This document shows, in pieces, positions 49,780-62,525 of a stretch of 64,000 nucleotides of DNA. Location: the NCBI GenBank assembly GCA_025677815.1, contig JAIXMP010000007.1, forward strand, positions 806,001 through 870,000. The letters are read 5' to 3'. The notes beneath the pieces were generated by a model. The model searched no databases. It was not told where the DNA came from and saw nothing but the letters and a program-made list of their open reading frames with translations. The stretch is from Phascolomyces articulosus (Eukaryota; Mucoromycota; Mucoromycetes; Mucorales; Lichtheimiaceae). The number at the start of each line of letters is the position of its first letter. The stretch's first letter is position 1. The position numbers were made by a program, and so were the translations under genes.

Positions 49780-52700
49780 ACAAACGAGCTTTATTTAATT
49801 ATGAAGACTTTGTTAACGACTATCACTGTGGCTTACATCATATTTAACGTAATTTTGGTCTTGATGATAACTCTGCTGTAAAATGAACAAACAGCAAATT
49901 AGCAAATCATTGGATATTGAGCTGGAGCTGTTATTGTTATTTTTAGAAATGAGAAATCTCAAAACTAAAAATAGTAGCCATGGTTACTATAAAATAGATA
50001 TTCAATTCTGCTTTGAAAAGCAGTCAGCACCATCCAAATTCTGGATAAGCATGTCAAATAGCAAATACTACTAGCATCCATTGAATGCCTTGGAATGACG
50101 TATTTGCTGGTTTAAACGATTCCTATAATGTTCGTATTTACATTATTTTCCACTAATAACAATAAGGGACAATCAAATGACATTATTGGAATATACTTCT
50201 TTCTCATGAAAAAACACGTTATTTCGATGTAGAAATAATAAAAGTGACGTACTGTGGTCATGGTCCCGACGTATACCGTCTTGTACATTTCGGAACCATA
50301 CTATAACGTTTACTTTCGGATAAAGAATTGGATATATAAAAAAATTTAGATTGTAGTGATCTTTTTACCTGCTTATTAAACACCCTCTCAAATTCAACAC
50401 TGCTCTATTTATAATAACTTGGTGGTGGTTATCTACCGAATTCAAATGCAGCGTTATCTTACCGAGAGTTGGAAGAAACAAATCTCCTATTTACAATGGT
50501 GTTTGAGAATGAGCGACCCTCATTCCGATTCTAAAACGAATATGAGCCTCAGCTAACAACAATCCTTGAGGGCCTATCGGAACAGTAGTAAATCATCAGT
50601 GTTTGAAAGTCAATGGGATAACCCCCCACCCCGGCAGCCGTTGTAAAGAGGAACTAATGGAATTCATAAGTATATTATCAACAGATAATGACTCAGTCTA
50701 GCAGAAGCATCTAGACTAAGAAATTTTATTTGAATGCATGTTATTATTTACGCTTATTATAAAAAAGGAACTCTATATATAATTCACATTTAAAAAGAAC
50801 CATCCATCCAAATATATAAACGATGCATGTAGATTCTAAGCCAGAGTATTCGCGCGCAGTAACTTTCTTTTATAGAATATCAACAATAATATTTTCACTT
50901 GTTACAGCTTTTCATATTAAAAAAAATAGTATAACACCCGATTCATAGGTAATAGTCATCTTGGGGCCACGTCATTGAACTACGTTTATACCCTATAAAG
51001 AGTCAAGTATTATTATATCAAGCTTTTTTTGTCTGTGCGTTTCTTCCATAAATAAGAAGTGTCCCAGGTTTTTGTGTTGCGTGTGGGAGAAACAATCTTG
51101 ACTGGAATTCATGAATATAAAAAAAAATGCCTCTCTTCTGTTGCTGTAACAATAAACTTTATGACAAAGCTGAAAGAATGTAGCACCATAATAATAAGCA
51201 TGCAACAGCAGGTCATTGCGTCACTCATATAGAAGAAGAAAGTATGTACAGTTTTTATAATAATACAAAGCCCCGTTTTGTATCTTTTGCGCCACATTAT
51301 TTATTAAAGTGGTACGCACTTTTTGTAATTATACAAACTAAAAAAATATTCTCACTACCCCATATTTTTCTCAAGGTATTCAAGGCTTTTTTTTTTCTTT
51401 TTATTATTATTATGATCAACTGTTGCACATTAATGCAAATGAAGATGATTCCATTTAGATCTGTTTCCGTAATGTGGCGTAGATCAATCATTTTATGACT
51501 CACTACTGCCGCTGTTTATATAAATACTTAATAATATCCATTTTTAGCGCATTTTTTACTAAGACTACTAGTAATATCATCTATGTTAATAAATAATAAT
51601 GGCAAACAAGAAAATATCACACCATTTATTAGGTCGCGCATAAAGGAAGAAAAAAGAATGAAGAGATCGCTTGAAGTATAATAATGAGATTTAGAACACA
51701 AGAAAATTCCTCACATTCTGGTACTTTTTTTTTAAACGTACAATTTTTGAAACAAGAAAATAAATCTGCATAAGATCAGCAGTTATATGTTGTGGGTTGT
51801 GAACCATCTGTTGCTATTTCTTAGTACTAATTTTTGAATGAACTCTATAATCATCGTTTGGTAGCACTATGTACGTTTTTATAATAATGTTTCGTTTTGA
51901 CCAAATTTGGTAGATCCGATGATGGAAGCTGTTAAAATCCGAATAATAAAAAAAAAGACAAATGACAAGTATATATATTTTTACTATTCTATCATTATTT
52001 CTTAATACGTCTATAATCGATATCATTCATTGATCTATGGTAAAAAAATAAAAGAAGTAATTCTGTATCATTATATGATGATTCTATTGAAAATTATTAG
52101 TTTGGTATAATTCTTTATAATATTTTATATTATATTATTCAATTCCATAGTAATAAAACTATCGTAACTATACAATATGTCGCCATAGATAAAGTGGCAC
52201 CTTTGGAATAGGAACTTCAACTGTTACTATAACCCCACATTTTTTTTTGCTGCTGTTTATCATCATCAGGTGTAAAATATATCATGAATATACTATAATA
52301 CATTTATACTAATGATGATGATGACGAGTACAAGTTAACAAAAGAACCTGACCTTCCATTTCAAGTAAATGTTGTATTATTTATATTATAACGAAGAAGA
52401 AAGTACTTTAAAATGGTTACAGTATAAAAAATCATGACACAAAAAACGGAAACGTGATCAAACTTACCGGATCCATTTCTAATAGGTTTAAATCTTCTTT
52501 ATATCATCATCCTTTTACTATTCTTCTATTTAACATAACCATTTGTGCGATCATACCTTGGCCAAAGCGCGCGCGCCATTATCATGTCACACACATAGTT
52601 ATTGTGTCCCCCCTCTTTCTTACCCTTTCCCTCCTTCTACTCGGGTTTCATGGTGCCTCATCGTCGTCGGATAACAACCATAATAAATTAGGTTGAATTC

Positions 52701-54433
52701 GCACATTTGGCGGGAAATGATGACTTTTTAGACGAGAAACAAAACAAATATCATGTGAAGTCCCTTGTTTTTTTTTATAATTCAATCTCACGGCTGGGGT
52801 GTGAGTGTGGCCTGTGTGTATGCAACACATTGGTTGTGTGAGGTCATCACCTTTTTTTTTTACACAAAAAAGTTTCCCAGATTCAATGATAATTCGTCAA
52901 TCTGTCCGTCATCGTCCCTCTTAGTACTACTTATCCTCTTGTATAAATAAATCAATTTACTTTATTATAAAAAAAAGGTTATATAGTATTATTCTTGTGC
53001 TTCTAATATCTTTTCTTTTTATCTCTCATAAAAAAGTATAACCTATAGACATAAAATATGTAAATTTCTTTACGAATGATGATGATATAAGTAACATTCT
53101 AATAATGTGACTTGATCATTTGTTTTATAAACTTGGATTACACTAACAATGTAAAGTAATAATAACATAACATATGGATTACTACTTAAAGTTATTCGTA
53201 GTGCCGAACAAGTTACAAAAAAAAAAAAAGGAGTCAGCTGAAAGTATAAAGTCAATATAGCATACAAGTATGATGATGAACAAATTTTGTCTTGATATGG
53301 ATAAGTCAATCGCGTAGTAATATTTTATTTAAATTATCATGCCGAGAATAAGCATGTCATTTTTTACAAAAAAAAGACGGAGCCGAATTACTTTTATAAT
53401 CAATTCTTCATCTTGTAAATAGATCATAGTCCGAAGAAGAAGAAGTTGAATTGGTTACATATATCTATTATGTTGTCTATGTACAACTTGAATTTAATCG
53501 TTAAGCTTCAGCCCTTTACAGTTTAAAATAGCACAACGACGACCAGTCTATTTCTTTGTTGTACCTGGATTTTTTTTGTCTCATTTCACACCCCCATAAA
53601 GATTTCTCTTTGATTCTTTTTTGTACAAGTTTATTATTATATGGTTGAAGAATTACACTGATGAATAAAAAAAATACCGTGGGTGTTTATTTTTATTTTT
53701 ATTTTATTTTATTTTTTGCCCGCGCTTTCAAAGTTCATGAATAATAATAACAACAACCGATCAAAAAATGGAATGAATCACCTTACCTTTACTATCACTT
53801 ATTACTGGACATGTGGGAATTTTAAATCGAGAAACAAGTTCAAAACATGTTATTATAGATTGCTATAGAAACCTCCAATCCATCAAACAACAAATAAATA
53901 AATTATTATATCATAAAAAAGTTTCTGCCGTAAAAAAAAAAAGCTTCTTGGATTCTTATTAAGATACAATTGGCATAGCAAAAAAAAAAGGATCAAAAAT
54001 AGTAATAGCACTATACACATGTTTACTATTATAATTATTCATCTATCTTTTAATGAAGAAGATACCAACAAGATGAACAATCAGCAAGGAAGAAAGCAAA
54101 ACGTCAGCTAGTAAGTCAAGTGATCAAACGATAAATGGGAAATCGTTTATAACATGAAATCCTCTCACCTTTTCAACTGCGCGCGCGCGGCACCATGCGG
54201 AGAGAAGCAAAAGGAGAGAGAAGATAAAAGTGGGGGTGTATGGTTGCGTGGTAGTGTTCGTCGGGTGTCACGCAGAACACAAACACATTTAAAGTAACAT
54301 TTTCGATTTGAGCTTAACTTTTGGCTTTCCCTTCTTTTTTTTTGCTTTCTTTCCTTCTTTCTTCTTTATTTTATAACTTTTGGCAACGAAATATAACTAT
54401 ATACATATTTAAATACACATACAAATTATTATT
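48354..54433. other. Gene-poor 6.1-kb divergent spacer
   Basis: This lies between the starts of the dehydrogenase (minus) and insulysin (plus). It contains a (TA)n run at 49753-49779, many A/T homopolymers and two short GC clusters (52566-52576 and 54180-54191, the latter in the insulysin promoter). Frames reach only 60-84 codons and show no motif. No tRNA or transposon ends were recognised. Confidence 0.5.
49753..49779. repeat. (AT)n microsatellite
   Basis: 27 bp of alternating A and T in the 48-54 kb spacer. Confidence 0.95.
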
Positions 54434-57400
54434 ATGGTGGCACGATCTCTTTTAAACGACTGGATTGCTTCTAGTGATGGTTCTCATTACGTTTATGCTC
54501 AACCACTGGAGCGTCCTGACAGCGATGACCGTGAATACCGATTGGTTCGACTAGCTAATCAACTCGAAGTATTACTCATTAGTGATCCTGAAACTGACCG
54601 TGCAAGTGCCGCTCTTGATGTTCATGTTGGCAATTTGAGTGATCCTGTAAGTTTATATTTATTTATTTTATTGTATTGTACCTACCTACCTATACTATGT
54701 TACTAAAATAAGTACCTTTTTTTATATCCATGGTTATATCTATATAGGATCAAATAGAAGGTTTAGCTCATTTTTGTGAACATTTATTATTTATGGGTAC
54801 AGAGAAATATCCAAAGGAAAACGATTACTATTCCTATCTCTCTGAACATTCAGGTAAAAAAAATAATAAAAAACTTTTTTATATATAACGATGGTAAAGA
54901 ACATTTACTCAATTCATTTTAATATCTAGGATACGCCAATGCCTTTACTGGTACAGAGAATACCAATTATTACTTTGAAGTGGGTCATCCATGGCTCGAA
55001 GGTGCATTGGATCGATTTTCTCGATTCTTTATTGACCCATTATTCTCAGAGAGTTGTACTGAACGTGAACTCCGAGCAGTAGATTCAGGTATTACTTCTT
55101 TTTTTTTGGGGGGAGGACAACAACGACGAAGATAACATGTGTTTATCGTTAGTGTGCGGGGTAAAGAGAGAAAGAAAATTATTCTTTTCTCTTCTTCAAG
55201 ATAGTAGGATTAACAAAAAAAGAAAAAAACTCGTTGATATTTATTAGAACATAAAAAGAATTTACAATCGGATTGTTGGCGTATTGCTCAAGTGGAAAAA
55301 ACACTTAGTAACCCAAATCACCCATGGCGTCATTTTGAAACGGGTAACTTGGAAACATTGATGGAAGCACCTAAACGACGTGGTGTCGATGTACGTCAAG
55401 AATTACTTAAATTTCATGAGACCTTTTATTCTGCAAATATAATGAAACTTTGTGTTCTTGGAAAAGGTAAGAAAATTAAAGGAGGATGGATTCCATGGTT
55501 GGCTAAAAAAAAAAAACAGGAGGAACAAAAAATGGAAGATGATTTCTACAAACGTACAAAGAAACGGTGAACAAATAGAATATTAATGTACTGTTTTATT
55601 TATATGTAACAGAGTCTCTTGATCAACTTACCGAATGGGTCACTAGCAAGTTCTCCCATGTACGTAATAAGAGTATTCCTGTTCCTGAATTTGAAGGTCA
55701 TCCACTTACTGAAAATGAAGTCAAGGTATTATAATGATTATTATTGTTAATTTGGATCATTTGTATAATATGGTTTATGAAAACTCACTATACCATGATA
55801 TGATGATAGAAACAAATTTTCGTAAAGTCGGTAAAGCATAATCGTACATTAGATGTCACTTTTCCATTTCCAGATCAAAACCCTTATTTCGAAAGTCAAG
55901 TAAGTTCTACTCTATGATTTTTTTATGCATAATTATGTATGCAAGAAACCCAAAATGAATTAGCTGAGCCTCTAATAACTCTTTTTTTTTTAATCCACAT
56001 ACGCCCATACATAACACTCAGCCTGCACATTATATCTCTCATCTTATTGGTCATGAAGGTCCTGGATCGATTTTATCCTTTTTGAAAAAGAAAGGTTGGG
56101 CCACTTACCTTAGTTCTGGTACTTGTTATGGTGGTCGTGGTTTTGGCTTTTTCCATGTGGGTATTGACTTGACTGAAGATGGATTACGTAAGTTGTTGCT
56201 TCTTCTATTTTTTTCTTCTTCTTTTGCTGTCAATAGATGAATAAGAATAATAATTTACTAAAGCTTGAACCATTTGGGAAATGATGCTATTTAGATCATT
56301 ATGAGGATATTGTAGCCGTCATCTTTCAATATATTGAAATGTTGAAAACTGTGGGTGTGAAAAAATGGATTTTTGATGAAGTTCAATCGTTGGCAGCAAT
56401 TGAATTCAAATTTACTGAAAAGTATCCACCATCACAATACACCTCGTGGTTAACTCAACAAATGCAAGAAGGATATCCTCCTCAATGGACGATCAGCGGC
56501 ACTGGTTTACTTAGAGCGTATGACCCACATCTGATTGAAGAACATCTTGCTTTATTGCGCCCCGACAATTTCCGATTGACGCTTGCCAGCCAAGAATTTC
56601 CTAATGGAATTAAATGTGACAAAGTGGAACAATGGTACAACACAGAATATACTGTATTATCATTGAGTGAAGGTTTACACAAGGTAATCATTTGAGAGAG
56701 AGAGATTAAGTTTGAGAGTGGGAAAGATGATCATTTATTTATATATTGACACTTTTTTTTATATATGTATTAGATGTTGAGTGAATTGCCAAGCAATGAC
56801 GCATTTTATTTACCAACACCTAATGAATTTATTCCTACTGAATTGGATGTCAATAAACGTGTCATCAAAGAAAAACAAACTAAGCCTGATTTAATTCAAG
56901 AAACAAACATGCTTCGCCTTTGGCATAAGCAAGATGATACATTTTGGATTCCAAAGACCAATGTATGGATTCTTTTTAGAAATCCTTTGACATATGCCAC
57001 ACCAAGAAATGCTGTGATATCAACGTAAGTATGATTTTAAAAAAAATGATAGGAAACTTATAATATTATTGCTTTTGGAAAAGTCATTGAACTGGGAAAA
57101 ATTGGAAAACATGAAAAAACTTACAACTTGGATGATGTAAATATTCGTCATTCTTTATCCTATAGTTTATATATTAGCCTATTAGAGGATTCTTTAACCG
57201 AATACTCTTATAACGCTGAAGTTGCTGGGCTGTCATACCACCTGAGCACAGACCCTAACGGTATTGCAGTAAGTTGCCTTTTATGTAACAACTAAAAACA
57301 AAAAAAAAGTTCTTTTTTGATCACAAGCTAAAACTATAAAACATGATTAAAGCTTAGCGTCGGCGGTTATAGCGATAAGTTGCCACTCCTTCTTGAAAAG

Positions 57401-58915
57401 GTGTTGAAAAGAATGAAAACAATCAAGATTGCAGCTGATCGCTTCAAAGTGATTAAAGACCAGGTAAATATACATTAACAGAATGATTTGTATATAATCA
57501 CCTAAAAATCATCATACTAAACATAAATATTATAGGTTCATCGACTCTATCAAAATTTCTTTTTAGAACCGCCTTTCCAACATGCCACATATTATCTCAC
57601 TTATGCTATTCGAGAAAAAATGTGGAAATGTGATGATTTGGCCAATGAACTCGCCGAAATTCAGCTCCAAGATGTCCAATCCTTCTATCCCACTATTTTA
57701 TCCAATTTACATATTGAAAGTTTGGTTCATGGTAATTTGGATAAAGAACGAGCCATTTCCATGTTCCAAAAAGTTCAAGATACGTTAGATGCACGACCCT
57801 TGATGCCAAGTCAATTCATTAGCTCTCGAAGCCTTAACCTTCCTGCGGGTGAGTCGTTTGTATATCAATTGCCCGTGCGCGATGCAGATAACGTGAACTC
57901 GGCGATCGAATATTATTGCCAAATCTGCGATGTCATTGATATTCCACTGAGAGCCCGACTCAGTCTCGTGGCTCAAATGGCACAAGAACCTTGCTTCAAT
58001 CAATTACGCACCCGAGAACAATTGGGTTATTTGGTCTTTAGTGGTGTACGAAGACACATTGGTACCATGGGCCTTCGCATCATTATCCAAAGTGAACGCG
58101 ATACCGTGTATTTGGAAAATCGAGTCGAAGTATTTTTGGATTCATTGCGCGAAATTATTGTTAAGATGACCGAGAAGGAATATCAAGCCCAAGTGGACTC
58201 CTTGATTGCCGACAAGAGAGAAAAGTTTAAAAATATGGGTCAAGAAGGTGCCAAGTATTGGGGTGATATCGACTGTGGCTATTATGAATTCGATGATGTG
58301 GAAAAGGATGTGGCAGAATTACGTACAGTGGAAAAGAATTCCTTGATTGAATTTTTTGATACGTTTATTAACCCTGCATCGCCTGAATTCCGTAAATTAT
58401 CCGTTCATTTACAATCCCAAAAGGCAGTACCTTCACCGCCCCCATCCGAATTAGCGAACAAAAAATCCAAGATCGTCAATGTTGAATCACTGCATTCATG
58501 CCTTGAAGTAGCAAAGAGTCCAGGCTTGAAGCAGATCAGCCTCGAGCAACTCAGCAAGGTTGTCAGTACCGATATCAACGCTGGATTGCCAGCAGAACAA
58601 GTCTTACGGAAACTTTTGGTGGATGAACTCAAGGCAAATGAAGATGATATTGAAGCTGTCATGGCTAAACTTGCTCAATTATCCACTGCCTATGTGGATG
58701 GAGGTACTGCTACAAATGGTACTACTACTACCAGTAATGGTCATAGTAACAGTAGCACGAGTGATAGTGATAAAGAAATTGAAGAATCACTTCTTAAACG
58801 CGATCATAGCAAACTTGCTGATAAAAACATTACTATTACTGATTTGATCAAGTTTAAAAATCAAATGCCTCTTTCACCTGCTGCAGTTCCATTTTTTCTT
58901 TTTTCACGTATTTAA
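54434..58915 (+). CDS. IDE: Insulysin / insulin-degrading enzyme (Ste23-type M16 protease)
   Basis: Twelve exons (54434-54646, 54748-54853, 54930-55088, 55248-55466, 55613-55725, 55810-55899, 56022-56187, 56295-56683, 56774-57024, 57166-57268, 57353-57463, 57536-58915) encode 1,099 residues. M16 zinc proteases of this type degrade peptides in a closed chamber; Ste23 helps mature yeast a-factor. The inverted zinc motif is HFCEH at 79-83, followed by [10 protein letters not shown] and the distal Glu in ELRAVDSEHKKN. The C-terminal half carries [18 protein letters not shown]. About 120 residues rich in Ser, Thr and charged helices (from [16 protein letters not shown] to about SKLADK) are inserted before the usual last segment [15 protein letters not shown]. 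No signal peptide is seen, so a cytosolic or peroxisomal location is likely. Confidence 0.95.
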
Positions 58916-59364
58916 TTATTTGTGTATAGAATGATTATTATTATTATTAGTATTGTTGGTTTTTTTTATTATTATCATTATACATATTCATTTATCCCAT
59001 CACTTATTCCATATTATATTTTATTGTTATTGTTATTCGTATTGTTATCATTTCAATAAACATCACTCACAAAAACGCTCACTCACATATAACATAACTT
59101 GATCCTATTACCACTTGTTACTGAAGTTTAATAATTTTGTTGGGTCCTGTCCTCCTTGCATTATCTACATATTGCCATTCAACCGTATTTTCAAGCCGGG
59201 GGAAGTCCTTTTAATGCCAGCCACAATGTCCGATTAAAAATGACTTTATGCCCAATGCTTTTTTGCCACTCGTTCTCTCTCCTTTTCTTTTTCCTCTCCC
59301 TCTTTCTTGCTCTCTCTCTCTCTCTTTTTTTTTTTACCTCTTATTGACTTATATATTAAAAAAT
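58916..59364. other. Intergenic: insulysin 3' flank and ACSF3-type promoter
   Basis: TTA-rich 3' flank with AATAAA near 59055, then a CT-rich tract (59278-59335) just before the next start. No gene. Confidence 0.6.
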
Positions 59365-62160
59365 ATGACACAATATAAACTTCCAAATATACCATTATTT
59401 TCAAACGCTATTACATATGTCCAACAGCAAAAGGGACCAGCTATCGATGATATACGAGCGGATAAAGCATTCTCTTACTCGGAGTTGGTGTCTGCCACTT
59501 GTCTTTTACGTGAAAAACTCCTTGGCAACACAGAGTAATCATCATGAAACATATAAATATAAAAACTGTCGATATATTTTGATATGTAAATTCAAACTTA
59601 TCCTCATGATGATTTCCATTTTAGGGATCTCAAGGAACAACGCGTTGCTATCCTTTGTCCAAGGTAAAAAAAAAAAAAAAAGGACAATTTATGTATCATT
59701 ATATTTTTCTGTAAGAAACCAAGAAACTAACAATATTTTGTTATAATAGCGGATTTGCATATGTTGTTGCACAATGGGCCGTATGGGCTGCAGGAGGTGT
59801 CGCTGTACCATTATGTAGGTCTATTATTTTATATTATTCATAAGAATCTAAAAAACACCCCCATGTCTTCTTTCTCTTCCTTTTTTTTCTCTCTAACTTG
59901 GTTATAAAATAAAAAGGTACAACGCATCCACTCCCGGAACAACTTTACACCATCCAAGACTCGCAAGCAACTTTAATTATTGGTCATCCTGTTTTTTCCG
60001 ACCGTGTGAATGAAATCACAAAAGAAGAAGGTGGTATTCCTTCCATTATCATTGATGATGAACAATTATTAGAATGGGGAAAAGCAGTAAGTAACAAAGC
60101 AAAGTAGAGAGGAAAAGTAAAAAAGACACTGTACGTGTTTGTGTTTGTGTGTGTAAATGTATGACTAAGATGGACGCAGTGTCCCCAGAAAATGCATTAA
60201 ATAGATGAGAGGCTAATTATTTTACCCACCTACTCCTCCAGGCAATTGTCGCCAAAACTTTTGATATGGATTTGGAACGGCGCGCAATGATACTTTATAC
60301 AAGTGGAACAACAGGTAATGGGAAATGGATAAATGCATAATATGCTATGCATTTTTTACGGGGAAATATTGACAAGGGTGATTCGTTACTTTATTATAGG
60401 AAAACCAAAGGGTGTTGTTACTACACATAAAAACATTGATGCGCAAGCATCAGTACTTGTCGAAGCCTGGTATTGGTCTGATACAGATCGTATTCATCAT
60501 ATTCTCCCATTACATCATGTTCATGGTATCATAAATGCTTTAACATGTCCCTTGTATATTGGAGCAATAGTAGAAATGCATCAAAAATTTGATGCAAATC
60601 AAGTATGGGATCGATGGCTATCAAGTGCTCCACCACTTCCAAAACCAACAAGAGAAATAAATGAAGAAACCGAATATGATAATACCACTACTCATATTGA
60701 AAAACATCAACATACACCTTCTCGACCACGCCTTTCAATTTTCATGTCTGTACCTACTGTTTATGGTAAGTTTTTGTTCTTGTTGGGGAAAAGGAGGAGA
60801 GGAAAGAAGTTTCTCTCGGGCAAAATCAACTATAAAAAAGCGAATTGCGAAAATGCTTATGTTCTTTATACTATACATATCTATAATCGTAGCCAAACTT
60901 ATCAAGCAATATCAATCTTATCCCGAAGCTGAACGACCTGAATATTCTAATGCGTGTAGACAATTTCGATTTCAGGTATCTGGAAGCGCTTCTTTACCCA
61001 CACATTTAAGAGATACTTGGCGTAAACTTTCAAATGGACAAGTTCTTTTAGAGCGATATGGCATGACAGGTATTTAATAGATGAGATTATCCAAATTACA
61101 AGAAGATGAAAGATATACAATTTATATATACCTTGTAGATTTATTAATAAATATATCTAAAATACGCAATAATATACTTCTTTGAATAGAAATCGGTATG
61201 GCCCTTAGTCAATACTATCCTATATCTGAACGTGTTGAGGTAAAGTATTTTTTTTAAAAAAAAAGCACAAGTTTCGTGCTATAGATGCTTATTGTCGATT
61301 ATCCCATCTATTTTACTAGGGAACGGTCGGTTTTCCTCTCAAAGGTGTTGAAGTCCGTTTAATGGCTGAATCTGAAGAAGGATCGGGTGTATTCGACAAG
61401 GATGTAACTGATTTACGTGATGCCCCTGGTATGGTTCAAATTAAAGGCCCTAACGTATTTAAAGAATATTGGCGACGACCAGAAGCAACTGAAAAAGAAT
61501 TCACGAAAGATGGATGGTAAGAATAGATTAATTGGATGTAACCAAGGGTGGATGTGAGTGTCTATGGCTTTTTTTCCCTTATTTACTTATACTATATTCA
61601 TAAAAAGGTTTGTCACGGGTGATTATGGTATGCGAACGAATCAGCAAGGTTATTTCCGAATTTTGGGAAGAGCCAGTGTTGATATTATCAAGGTACATGT
61701 ATTATATAAAAAGTTGTATAAACATTCCTTCATGAGTTACTGACCCAATATAATTGCTTTTAATAGACGGGTGGTGAAAAGGTATCTGCTTTAGAAATCG
61801 AACGTGAATTTCTTTCAGCATCTTTAGGAGTTCATGATGTAGCTGTGGTTGGTCTTCCAGATCCAGAATGGGGTCAACGCGTTGCAGCTGTTGTTGTATT
61901 AGATGATGGCAAGGTAATTATTCTTATCATTCCTAACAAAAAGTTGTATATTGAGTATTTGTTGGTAACATGGACCTAATTCCTATCTTTATCGATGTAT
62001 ATAGTCGTTAGATCTTGAAACAATGCGTAAAGTAATGAAAACTCGTTTAGCTGTTTACAAAGTACCTCAATTACTCAAAATAGTATCCGAATTACCAAAG
62101 AATGCTATGGGCAAGGTCACTAAAAAAGCACTTATCAAATTATTTGAAGATAATCAATAA
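59365..62160 (+). CDS. ACSF3: ACSF3-type acyl-CoA synthetase (probable malonyl-CoA synthetase)
   Basis: Twelve exons (59365-59534, 59625-59663, 59750-59814, 59917-60086, 60242-60314, 60400-60765, 60893-61069, 61190-61239, 61320-61516, 61608-61692, 61767-61913, 62005-62160) encode 564 residues. The enzyme activates an acid as acyl-AMP and transfers it to CoA. Adenylate-forming motifs are in order: [13 protein letters not shown], the YGMTEIGMAL loop, FVTGDYG, and [20 protein letters not shown] with the C-terminal GKVTKKAL lysine. The run [12 protein letters not shown] followed by [11 protein letters not shown] closely resembles animal ACSF3, the mitochondrial malonyl-CoA synthetase. No clear presequence is seen at the N-terminus ([14 protein letters not shown]), so its location is open. 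A short acidic insert lies near 290-310. Confidence 0.88.
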
Positions 62161-62525
62161 TTATAATAGAATATACTTTCTTTCTTTTTATTATTTGTTC
62201 TTAATAAAAAAAATATGAAAAAAAGTTTTCTTCTGAATGGTTTATTATTACTATGGATTAAACATCCATATCTCTTCTCTTAAACGCTTAATATATACAT
62301 ATGTTTATTATTGCCAATGCGTATGGACTTCGTGTTCATAACGATCGTCCCTTTCCTTTGCAGGTATAAAGTTTGTAAAACTCCGTAGCAATAAGTAAAA
62401 CAAGCGCGAAAAGTTGACCCATCTCTCTCACCAACCTTAATCCCGCTTTTATAACTTTTTTTTTCTCTTCTCCATTTTACTGCTTTTCTGTATTCAGAAA
62501 GCATTGAACGAATATAAAATCTGTC
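62161..62525. other. Intergenic: adaptin promoter
   Basis: Short spacer between two plus-strand genes, with a T/C-rich stretch (62455-62475) before the adaptin start. Nothing else recognised. Confidence 0.6.
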
